Positions 29,991 to 37,576 of a stretch of DNA of 64,000 nt are shown here, in pieces. Under the pieces are notes generated by a model. It was not told the DNA's origin. It did no database searches and saw nothing but the letters and a program-made list of their open reading frames with translations. The stretch is from Flavobacterium jumunjinense (GTDB lineage: Bacteria; Bacteroidota; Bacteroidia; Flavobacteriales; Flavobacteriaceae). A program made the position numbers and the translations under genes. The number at the start of each line of letters is the position of its first letter. Position 1 is the first letter of the stretch. The stretch is from contig NZ_CP091285.1 in assembly GCF_021650975.2 (NCBI RefSeq), positions 2,480,001-2,544,000 of the forward strand, read 5' to 3'.

Positions 29991-30140
29991 CTAGAATCTG
30001 TTTTTGTTGCGTTTGTTGTAAAAAAAAAGCCTTTCTGTTTTACGAGAAAGGCTGTTACATATATGCAATATTATCCTGACTCGTTTGGGTTTACGAATGA
30101 CGATGATTACGATAATAATAATTGTTGCGATGTGGTTCAT
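29991..30140 (-). CDS. Putative ilv leader peptide 2 (Ile/Val-rich)
   Basis: A 49-codon frame that starts MNHIATIIIIVIIVI: eight Ile and two Val in the first 15 residues. It begins 12 bases after the T tract of terminator 1. Unlike leader 1, the frame is open through the second hairpin, so the stop codon (TAG, 29991-29993) lies past the terminator; ribosome stalling on Ile codons may still control folding. Whether it is translated is inferred from composition and context. Confidence 0.6.
   Translation of the reverse strand: MNHIATIIIIVIIVIRKPKRVRIILHICNSLSRKTERLFFYNKRNKNRF
30020..30053 (-). terminator. ilv attenuator terminator 2
   Basis: On the minus strand, AGCCTTTCT (30045-30053) pairs perfectly with AGAAAGGCT (30028-30036) across an 8-nt loop and is followed by nine T. 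A possible competing pairing is ACGAG upstream with CTCGT at the end of the stem/loop, but it is only 5 bp. Confidence 0.75.
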
Positions 30141-30151
30141 GTTTTTTAAAT

Positions 30152-30180
30152 AAAAAAGCCTCCTAAAAAATTAGGAGGCT
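30152..30180 (-). terminator. ilv attenuator terminator 1
   Basis: GCCTCCTAA and TTAGGAGGC (30158-30166, 30171-30179) form a 9-bp G+C-rich stem with a 4-nt loop and a T6 tract on the minus strand. The CTCCTA of its first arm is complementary to TAGGAG at the stop codon of leader peptide 1, which offers an antiterminator. Confidence 0.8.
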
Positions 30181-30209
30181 TCATGTATGTGTTTATTGCA
30201 TACTATCTC

Positions 30210-30263
30210 CTATCCCAATTTTGGAATAATAATAGAGACAATAATAACAATAGTATTTTTCAT
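30210..30263 (-). CDS. Putative ilv leader peptide 1 (Ile/Val-rich)
   Basis: A 17-residue frame, MKNTIVIIVSIIIPKLG, with six Ile and two Val, about 70 nt after the predicted transcription start. Its TAG stop lies inside TAGGAG, the sequence able to pair with the first arm of terminator 1. A ribosome stalled at the Ile codons leaves TAGGAG free to block the terminator; one that reaches the stop covers it and lets the terminator form. This is the logic of classical attenuation. Confidence 0.75.
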   Translation of the reverse strand: MKNTIVIIVSIIIPKLG

Positions 30264-30339
30264 ATGTGTTCAGTAAATTTCATTTGTTTGGAACAGACAT
30301 ATTGTTAATGTCAATTTCATAAATGTGTTAACTGTGGGA

Positions 30340-30369
30340 CAAATCTAGTAAATTAATTTTATTTGCAAA
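30340..30369 (-). promoter_or_regulatory. ilv operon promoter
   Basis: On the minus strand, TTTG (30366-30369) is followed after 18 bases by TAGATTTG (30340-30347), a very good match to the Bacteroidota -33 TTTG / -7 TAnnTTTG promoter. The expected start is near 30333. Confidence 0.7.
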
Positions 30370-30385
30370 CTTTTTTCTAAAAAAA

Positions 30386-30420
30386 ATCGTTAAAAATGTT
30401 TTTTTTACATTTTTAACGAT
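30386..30420 (-). terminator. Terminator of the DUF4136 lipoprotein gene
   Basis: A 14-bp perfect stem (30386-30399 with 30407-30420), flanked by A and T runs, just after the stop of the DUF4136 gene and before the ilv promoter. Confidence 0.8.
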
Positions 30421-30444
30421 TTTAAAGTATTGATTTGTAGTTGA

Positions 30445-30963
30445 TTATTTTATTACAGGAGGATATTGTTCCAGAATTTTAGAAACAAATTGATGTGTAC
30501 GTTCATCTTTTTTGTGTGTATTCTTTGTTAAATATCCTGTTCCTTCACCTTGCCAAACCATTTCTTTTGTCTTTGCATCTACGATGTCGATAAATAATGT
30601 TCCTTCAGGTGTTCTCGAAACTGAAGAGCTATTCATTCCCCAATATGGATTCCAACCCCATCCAAAACCAACATTATTATACACGTCGATACGTTCTCTT
30701 TCTTTAGTAAAAATACTTAATAACATGTCTGGATTTTCACTTTTAGAAAAACCTTTAGCACTCATTTCTTCATCTATAGAACGAAGAATTCTTTTTTTGT
30801 CTAAATCTGAAATTTCAGCTTTATCAATGCTACTTTTTAAATAAGCATAAGTTTTATATTTGCCAAACTCAGCTTTTTTGTCATAATCAGCATTCACTCT
30901 TACAGAGCTACAAGATGCCAATACAAATAGTAGTAATACAGGAATTAAATTAATTTTTTTCAT
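30445..30963 (-). CDS. DUF4136 lipoprotein
   Basis: 172 residues: signal peptide with lipobox (VLASCSSV, Cys about 18), then one DUF4136 domain (NADYDKKAEFGKYKTYAYL; GTLFIDIVDAKTKEMVWQGEG). Probably an outer-membrane-associated lipoprotein of unknown role. It is transcribed singly between hutU and the ilv leader. Confidence 0.88.
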   Translation of the reverse strand: MKKINLIPVLLLFVLASCSSVRVNADYDKKAEFGKYKTYAYLKSSIDKAEISDLDKKRILRSIDEEMSAKGFSKSENPDMLLSIFTKERERIDVYNNVGFGWGWNPYWGMNSSSVSRTPEGTLFIDIVDAKTKEMVWQGEGTGYLTKNTHKKDERTHQFVSKILEQYPPVIK

Positions 30964-31018
30964 AGTGTTTTGTTTATGGTTAAAGCGTTTAATAGGTTAA
31001 AAGCTTTAACCTGTTAAA

Positions 31019-32995
31019 CTATAATAATGATTCATCAACTATATTAGGGATGGTAACTTTCAATAAAGGTTGCGTTTCCATAGCTCTTTTAATCGCAAAA
31101 ATTGCACCTTCATTTCTAGCCCAACTTCTTCTTGATATTCCGTTGTTTACATCCCAAAAAAGCATCGATTCTAAACGTCTCGAAGCGTCTTTAGTACCAT
31201 CAAGAACCATGCCGAAACCACCATTGATTACTTCACCCCATCCAACACCTCCTCCATTGTGTATAGAAACCCAAGTAGCTCCTCTAAAGCTATCTCCAAT
31301 TACATTTTGGATTGCCATATCTGCTGTAAAACGTGATCCGTCATATATATTAGAAGTTTCTCTGTATGGAGAGTCTGTTCCAGAAACATCATGATGATCT
31401 CTTCCTAAAACAACAAAGCCAATTTCTCCTTTTGCAATGGCCTCATTGAACGCTTTTGCAATTTTAATTCTTCCTTCTGCGTCTGCATATAAAATACGAG
31501 CCTGTGAACCTACGACTAGTTTGTTTTCTTGTGCTCCTTTTATCCATTGAATATTATCAGCCATTTGCTGTTGAATTTCAACAGGAGAGCTTGTCATCAT
31601 TTCCTCTAATACGTCACAAGCAATTTTATCTGTTTTTGCTAAATCTTCGGGATTTCCTGAAGCACAAACCCAACGGAAAGGACCAAAGCCATAATCAAAA
31701 CACATTGGACCCATAATATCTTGCACGTAACTAGGATATTTGAAGTCAATACCATTTGAAGCCATAATATCAGCACCTGCACGAGAAGCTTCTAGTAGAA
31801 AAGCATTTCCATAGTCGAAGAAATAGGTTCCCTTTGCTGTATGCTTGTTTATAGCAGCTGCGTGAAGGCGTAATGTTTTTTGTACTTCTATTTTAAATTG
31901 ATCTGGATTGTTTGCCATCATTTCATTCGATTCTTCGAAAGAAAATCCAGTAGGATAATAGCCACCAGCCCATGGATTATGTAATGAAGTTTGATCGGAA
32001 CCTAAATCGATATGTAATTCTTCTTGGTCGAATCTTTCCCAAACATCTACAATGTTTCCTAAATAGGCAATTGATACAATTTCTTTGTTTTCTAATGCTT
32101 TACGAACACGGGCTACTAAAAGAGTGATGTCTTCAACGACTTCATTTATCCAGCCTTGTTCGTGTCTTATTTTTGTTATTTTCGGATTTACTTCGGCACA
32201 TACTGTTACACAACCTGCAATATTACCTGCCTTGGGTTGTGCACCCGACATTCCGCCTAAGCCTGATGTTACAAATAATCCTCCAGTTGGCGATTTTTTG
32301 ATTTTTCGAAATCCATTAAGAACGGTTATTGTTGTTCCATGAACGATACCTTGTGGGCCAATATACATATAACTTCCTGCTGTCATTTGCCCATATTGTG
32401 AAACACCTAAAGCGTTCATTTTTTCCCAATCATCAGGTTGAGAGTAATTTGGTATAACCATTCCATTTGTAACAACAACTCTTGGAGCTTCTTTATGAGA
32501 GGGATATAATCCCATTGGATGACCTGAATACATGGTTAAGGTCTGTTCTTCTGTCATTTCTGCTAAATACTGCATTGTTAACAGGTATTGTGCCCAGTTT
32601 TGGAAAACAGCTCCATTTCCACCATAGGTAATTAGTTCATGTGGATGTTGGGCAACGGCATAGTCTAAGTTATTTTGAATCATGAGCATTATCGCTTTTG
32701 CTTGCTCACATTTTCCAGGGTATTCATTAATTGGTCTAGCCTTCATTTCATAATCTGGACGAAAACGGTACATATAAATGCGACCAAACGTATCAAGCTC
32801 TTCTTTAAATTCAGGTAATAAAGTAGTATGATGCTTAGCGTCAAAATAGCGTAGTGCATTTTTTAAGGCTAATTTTTTCTCTTCATCTGAAAGTATTTCT
32901 TTTCGTTTAGGAGCATGATTAATAGCTGCTTCAAACGGTTTTATATTTGGTAAATTGGAAGGAATTCCTTCTAGAATTTGTTCTTTAAAGGTCAT
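31019..32995 (-). CDS. hutU: Urocanate hydratase
   Basis: 658 residues from the Met of MTFKEQILEG. The protein is the long Bacteroidota form (E. coli-type enzymes are about 560). It carries the conserved MYSGHPMG, VTSGLGGMSGAQPKAG (NAD region), GFGPFRWVCASG and WVSIHNGGGVGWGEVINGGFG segments. It converts urocanate to imidazolone-propionate in histidine breakdown. hutH, hutI and the last gene of the pathway are not in the window. An in-frame Met 21 codons earlier exists but has no recognisable family sequence. Confidence 0.95.
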   Translation of the reverse strand: MTFKEQILEGIPSNLPNIKPFEAAINHAPKRKEILSDEEKKLALKNALRYFDAKHHTTLLPEFKEELDTFGRIYMYRFRPDYEMKARPINEYPGKCEQAKAIMLMIQNNLDYAVAQHPHELITYGGNGAVFQNWAQYLLTMQYLAEMTEEQTLTMYSGHPMGLYPSHKEAPRVVVTNGMVIPNYSQPDDWEKMNALGVSQYGQMTAGSYMYIGPQGIVHGTTITVLNGFRKIKKSPTGGLFVTSGLGGMSGAQPKAGNIAGCVTVCAEVNPKITKIRHEQGWINEVVEDITLLVARVRKALENKEIVSIAYLGNIVDVWERFDQEELHIDLGSDQTSLHNPWAGGYYPTGFSFEESNEMMANNPDQFKIEVQKTLRLHAAAINKHTAKGTYFFDYGNAFLLEASRAGADIMASNGIDFKYPSYVQDIMGPMCFDYGFGPFRWVCASGNPEDLAKTDKIACDVLEEMMTSSPVEIQQQMADNIQWIKGAQENKLVVGSQARILYADAEGRIKIAKAFNEAIAKGEIGFVVLGRDHHDVSGTDSPYRETSNIYDGSRFTADMAIQNVIGDSFRGATWVSIHNGGGVGWGEVINGGFGMVLDGTKDASRRLESMLFWDVNNGISRRSWARNEGAIFAIKRAMETQPLLKVTIPNIVDESLL

Positions 32996-33175
32996 TGTAA
33001 TGATGTTTTTAGATATTCTTAATTTTGTAAAATAAACGTACATGTGATAATGCATCACAAATTATTGTTTAAACGAAGCTAGGTTTCCCTTCAAGTGCTA
33101 GGGATAGCGAATATCTGACCTATGATAGGACTTATATATCTTTATTTTGTAGTGAAATAATAGAATGTCCATTTC

Positions 33176-33352
33176 TTATTTTTTTACTGTTCCTGTTTTT
33201 TTATCATAACCATACGGGCAATGACGGCAACCACTTTTACAACAATAGCCTTTTTTTAAATGATAAGTAGCGGTAAAACATTTATATCCCTCTGGTGTAT
33301 AATAAAAATCTTCTCCTTCTATTAATTTATTTGGGTCTAATTTATTGTTCAT
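33176..33352 (-). CDS. DUF5522-type Cys-rich small protein
   Basis: 58 residues, with the motif GYCCKSGCRHCPYGYDKKTG and upstream EGEDFYYTPEGYKCF. This matches the short DUF5522 proteins of Bacteroidota as I remember them; the four clustered cysteines plus His suggest a zinc or Fe-S site. The function is unknown. It lies in the 5' region of hutU on the same strand. Confidence 0.8.
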   Translation of the reverse strand: MNNKLDPNKLIEGEDFYYTPEGYKCFTATYHLKKGYCCKSGCRHCPYGYDKKTGTVKK

Positions 33353-33469
33353 GTAGTAACTAATATCTAATTTTATTTTCTTAGATTCCTCAAAAATAAA
33401 TATTTTTATCTAAGTTTACTTGCTTTATTTCGATAAAAAGAAGGAATGAGCTTATTTAATTTATAAAAC

Positions 33470-33796
33470 ATGATACTTTTTGTTTCTAAATATTTAATTC
33501 CAAAGCAGTTTAGAGGAGTAACAATTTATCCTTTTATTATTTTATCTAAAGAAGAGGATAAGAGAAATAAAACATTAATTTACCATGAAAAAATACATAT
33601 AAAACAACAAGCAGAAATGTTAGTTGTTTTGTTTTTTATTTGGTATGTAATTGAGTTTTTATTTCGTTTTCTTTATTGTAAGAATTGGATGCTTGCTTAC
33701 AGGAATATATCTTTTGAAAGAGAGGCTTATGAAAACGAAAAAGACCTTAACTATCTAAAGAAAAGGTCTTTTTGGTCTTTTTTAAAGTATATTTAA
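33470..33796 (+). CDS. Small membrane protein with HEKIH motif
   Basis: 108 residues with one strongly hydrophobic segment (about 51-70). Just before it is YHEKIHIKQQAEM, an HExxH-like zinc-binding motif, and a conserved Glu-rich SFEREAYENEKD follows about 35 residues later. This resembles a conserved Bacteroidota family whose members keep HExxH, a membrane segment and the EREAYxNE motif. A membrane peptidase is possible but unproven. Its end overlaps the convergent T9SS-protein gene by four bases. Confidence 0.7.
   Translation: MILFVSKYLIPKQFRGVTIYPFIILSKEEDKRNKTLIYHEKIHIKQQAEMLVVLFFIWYVIEFLFRFLYCKNWMLAYRNISFEREAYENEKDLNYLKKRSFWSFLKYI
33738..33773 (+). terminator. Terminator-like hairpin inside the 3' end of the HEKIH gene
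   Basis: AAAAAGACCTT pairs with AAGGTCTTTTT (33738-33748 with 33763-33773) and is followed by T-rich sequence, all inside the last 60 bases of the coding region. It may end both convergent transcripts. Confidence 0.4.
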
Positions 33797-36700
33797 TAAA
33801 TTACTTTTTTATACAATATTGCTCCACTTATTGATTTTATTTGGAGTAGTAATGTAGTTTCGTTTTTTAGTAAATTTGAAATTACTATTTCGTTTGAATT
33901 GATGTTTTTAACGTGTGCTAGTTTTCTGCCCAAGACGTCAAAAACCTGAACAGACTCTAAAGGCTCACTTAATGATTTTATAATTATATTTTCATTAGGA
34001 ATTACAAGGATCTCATTCTCGTTAAAACTATTATCATGTGTGTCTAAAGTAGTATTTGTGTATCTCAATATGAAACGATTGTCAATGCTTCCGGCTACTG
34101 AGTTGAAATCATATGGGGTTACTCTTAAATCATGTATTATACCTGTCTGTAGATCTTCTAAATAAATGCTTTTTGAAGTATCATTAAAAAGGCCGTCTAA
34201 AGCACCAATTGCGATTTTATAGTTTCCATTTTGAGGAAGATACATTCCAATAGGAACTAGGTCGTCACTATTGTAAGGTAGTTGTCTTCCTTGAATGTTT
34301 AGTTTTTCGTTTTCAGTAATTGAATAAATATCGAAAATGTTTTTATCATATGCAGTAGCATCATATAATCGGTCTAAATTATTAGTCGCATTAGTAATAT
34401 AACCAACTAATGTTCTTGTAGAGTTGTTGTTGGTATCAATTAGATCCAACCAAATTCTATTTTTATCAATTTGTGTAGTTGTTGCTGTTTTGTAGAATTG
34501 ACTATTATCATAAGAACTACTTCTCATGCTATTATTGAATGAAAGATTTTCAGTAGTTGAAGCTGAAGTATGATTCATTAAAACAAAAAATCCTTGTCCA
34601 GCAGCTATGTATCCATTGTAGACCCCTGGACCAGAAGAACTTCCTGAAGCATTGTATGTGATATAATCATTAAGTGAATAATTGTAGCTGTAATTTTGAT
34701 AGAATGGAGCCGGAATAGAAGAACTAGGAAATGTTCCATGTGTCCAGATTTTTACAAAACCAGCTATGTTTGTGTTTAGTGTTAAAAAATCTAATGCATC
34801 AATAGCTGATGGATATGGATTTCCAACAAGGTTCCAGTTGTCGTCGTCTCTTGTAACTGGAGTTGTAGTTGGTCCTAGATAACTTCCACCATTGTAAGTG
34901 CTTCTGCTAATAGGTATAGTTACATTTCCGTTATTAGGTGTTCCTGTAAATGTTTGAGTATAATTTTGATTAGACGTAGAGTAGGAATCAGGAGCTCTAA
35001 CAATATACCCTTTCCCGGTTACCATGGATTCCGATGTGCTTATCCAATTACCAAAGTTACTTGTGTAAGCAGTTGTTGTAGTTGGTGCCCATTTGTATCT
35101 ACGGCTACTAGTTATATTAGTTAACGAATAATTAGAAACAGGAGAAGACCAATATACATAGTCGTATTGACGAATATTTGCATCTCTTTTTAATTCCATA
35201 ATTCCACTATTAGAGATGTTATTAATTTGGATTAAACTCGCATTATTTTCAATTTCTAGATTACCTCCAGTATTAATGTTTACCCAATCTGTTATCGTTA
35301 AGCTATTACTAGGAGTAACTGTTAATTTAGCACTATTGTGGACGGATAAATTAAGTCCTTCACCATTGTAGTTTGTGCCGTTTACAATAGGGTTATTTGC
35401 TGTTGTAGGTACTATTACACAATCGGAAGCTGTAGGTGTTCCAACAGGTGTCCAATTGTTAGCATTTGTCCAATTAGTGTCAATTGATCCATTCCATACT
35501 TTACTGTCTTGTATTGTTACGGTTGTTTCACTAAGCTCTTTTAATACTGCACCCCCACATAGTTGGTAAGTAACTTCTGCGGTGTAAGTAGTCGTACTAC
35601 TTGGGCAGACATTGACTTGATCTGTTGTGCCTATAATAGGTCCAGATGTTCCTGAGCCTTCGTGCCAAGCAATAGAAGTAATAGAGTTTCCGTCTGGAAC
35701 AAATCTCCAAGCTTCATTTGTTATTGCCCAATTTGTGTCTAGACTATTTCTATTTGGTGCAACCGTAGCAATCGTTCCTGCTTGATTTTGGATACCTACA
35801 ACGGCATTTCCGTCGTTCCAAGTTCCAGCACCAAGATTGTCTATATTTTTTTCTTGAATGTAAACTTCAATGACATTCGTGTTTTCATATAATACCATCA
35901 TTCCTGTGTAAAGTTGTGAATTTTCTTCATACATAGGGACATTGCTCCAAGAGGCAACTAGTGCACGGCAACCTGTGTTTAATGTAATTAATTCCCAGCC
36001 AACTTCACCTCCCACTGAAGGGTCAATATCATGAAAAACTCCAAAAATAGCATTCCCTATTAAGGAACCATCTCCAGCAATAGGTAGATCTGTACTAAAC
36101 TCCCAACCGCAGTAGCCTCCAGGGTTATTATTAGTAGTGTCAAAAGTAATCACACCGTTAGATCCAATTAAGCATTGACTATACGTGTTTCCATAAAAAC
36201 AAAAATCGAACGGTAGGTTTACTACAGATGACCAAATATCGTCTGTGTTAACACTTAATGGGTTTTGTAAACACTCAAACTGATATGGCGGATTGTATGG
36301 TATAGATTCAACACTATAAGAGGTTGTTTCTCCTAAGTTTAAATACACTGCTTCAAGGTCTACACATGTCGAAGGAGCGCTACAGTTAAAAGATGCAGGA
36401 TCTGCACCGTTTAGTCCTAAACCACCAGAATCAACAGAAGGGCAACCTAATGATGTTGTGCCAGTTCCGTTACCTTGTGTGCATCCAGTAGGAGTAACGG
36501 AAGTAGCGCAGATTCCAAAAGTTCCGTAAGTATTTCCGTATCCCCAAACTCTAATATATATTGTGCTTCCAGGAGTTAAGCCTGTTCTAGAAATATAAGA
36601 CATTGCTCCGTTTGTACTATCGTCGTCGTCACATTCCAGTAAAGTGAGTCCACTACAAGTTCCTGTGTACCATGCCATTCCTGAATTAGTCATTGTTCCA

Positions 36701-37395
36701 GTTTGCATATCAATAGTAACAATTCCATTTGCAGGTGTAACTACTGAAAACCACACGTCTCCACTAGAGTAATTTCCGCATCCAGGAGTAGGAGGGGTTG
36801 AAGGCGTAGTAGATGCTGTTGCTGCGCTATTTGAGTAAGAAGTATAAGTGCAAGTTGTGTTTAGTGTTAACGCGATTGCAGCGGTACAATTGTCATTTAC
36901 AGGGGCTGGAGTTGTAGCACAGATTCCAAAAGTTCCGTATGTATTTCCGTATCCCCAAACTCTAACATATATAGTATTTCCTGGAGTTAGTCCAGTTCTA
37001 GTAATATATGACATTAGCCCGTTTGTGCTGTCGTCGTCGTCACATTCTAATAGTGTTAAGCCGCTACACGTTCCTGTGTACCATGCCATTCCTGAATCTG
37101 TCATTGTTCCAGCTTGCATGTCTACTGTTACTTGTCCATTACTAGGAATAAGTATGGAGAACCATACATCTCCGCTTGAATAGCTTCCGCAACCTGGAGC
37201 TGGAGGTGTTGAAGGTGTTGTTGATGCTGTTGCAGAAACATTCGTGTATGTTGTGTAAGCACAAGTAGAATTTAATGGTAGTGCTATTGCTCCTGAGCAA
37301 TTATCATTACTAGGTGTTTGCCCATTGATTTTTTGAATTGTGACTATACTAAATAGAAACACAATCGCTGTGATTAGCAAGTAATTTTTTCTCAT
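33793..37395 (-). CDS. Large secreted surface protein, T9SS type A sorting domain
   Basis: 1200 residues. A signal peptide (about 1-25) is followed by two nearly identical 135-residue repeats (about 28-163 and 165-300) with CDDDDSTNG, AWYTGTCSGL and YVRVWGYGNTYGTFGICAT motifs. Next come a nidogen-like region (about 385-570; FDFCFYGNTYSQCLIGSNG), a region with beta-rich fragments, and a C-terminal T9SS type A domain (about 1120-1200; VFDVLGRKL, KKVIY end). It should be secreted through T9SS and placed on the cell surface. Function unknown; the architecture suggests adhesion or glycan binding. Confidence 0.88.
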   Translation of the reverse strand: MRKNYLLITAIVFLFSIVTIQKINGQTPSNDNCSGAIALPLNSTCAYTTYTNVSATASTTPSTPPAPGCGSYSSGDVWFSILIPSNGQVTVDMQAGTMTDSGMAWYTGTCSGLTLLECDDDDSTNGLMSYITRTGLTPGNTIYVRVWGYGNTYGTFGICATTPAPVNDNCTAAIALTLNTTCTYTSYSNSAATASTTPSTPPTPGCGNYSSGDVWFSVVTPANGIVTIDMQTGTMTNSGMAWYTGTCSGLTLLECDDDDSTNGAMSYISRTGLTPGSTIYIRVWGYGNTYGTFGICATSVTPTGCTQGNGTGTTSLGCPSVDSGGLGLNGADPASFNCSAPSTCVDLEAVYLNLGETTSYSVESIPYNPPYQFECLQNPLSVNTDDIWSSVVNLPFDFCFYGNTYSQCLIGSNGVITFDTTNNNPGGYCGWEFSTDLPIAGDGSLIGNAIFGVFHDIDPSVGGEVGWELITLNTGCRALVASWSNVPMYEENSQLYTGMMVLYENTNVIEVYIQEKNIDNLGAGTWNDGNAVVGIQNQAGTIATVAPNRNSLDTNWAITNEAWRFVPDGNSITSIAWHEGSGTSGPIIGTTDQVNVCPSSTTTYTAEVTYQLCGGAVLKELSETTVTIQDSKVWNGSIDTNWTNANNWTPVGTPTASDCVIVPTTANNPIVNGTNYNGEGLNLSVHNSAKLTVTPSNSLTITDWVNINTGGNLEIENNASLIQINNISNSGIMELKRDANIRQYDYVYWSSPVSNYSLTNITSSRRYKWAPTTTTAYTSNFGNWISTSESMVTGKGYIVRAPDSYSTSNQNYTQTFTGTPNNGNVTIPISRSTYNGGSYLGPTTTPVTRDDDNWNLVGNPYPSAIDALDFLTLNTNIAGFVKIWTHGTFPSSSIPAPFYQNYSYNYSLNDYITYNASGSSSGPGVYNGYIAAGQGFFVLMNHTSASTTENLSFNNSMRSSSYDNSQFYKTATTTQIDKNRIWLDLIDTNNNSTRTLVGYITNATNNLDRLYDATAYDKNIFDIYSITENEKLNIQGRQLPYNSDDLVPIGMYLPQNGNYKIAIGALDGLFNDTSKSIYLEDLQTGIIHDLRVTPYDFNSVAGSIDNRFILRYTNTTLDTHDNSFNENEILVIPNENIIIKSLSEPLESVQVFDVLGRKLAHVKNINSNEIVISNLLKNETTLLLQIKSISGAILYKKVIY

Positions 37396-37576
37396 ATTGA
37401 TAGTTAATAGGAAACTAACTTACTAAAAAAAAAAAAAAGGTTAAAGTTTTATTGCTATTATTTTGATTTTCAGGGGTAATAATCGATAAAGAGCAATAAA
37501 AAATCTATAAAGTGTAGATTTTTATTACTCTTTTTATGATAAAATTCACAATATTAGATACTTGAGTAGTGATTTT

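Larger units (their letters stand above)
29758..30444. other. ilv operon leader region
   Basis: 687 bp between ilvE and the DUF4136 gene, read leftwards. In order from the right: the DUF4136-gene terminator, a promoter (30340-30369), leader peptide 1, terminator 1, leader frame 2, terminator 2, then about 230 bp of A/C-rich sequence with a doubtful 46-codon reading frame (29829-29969) before ilvE. The parts are listed separately. Confidence 0.7.
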
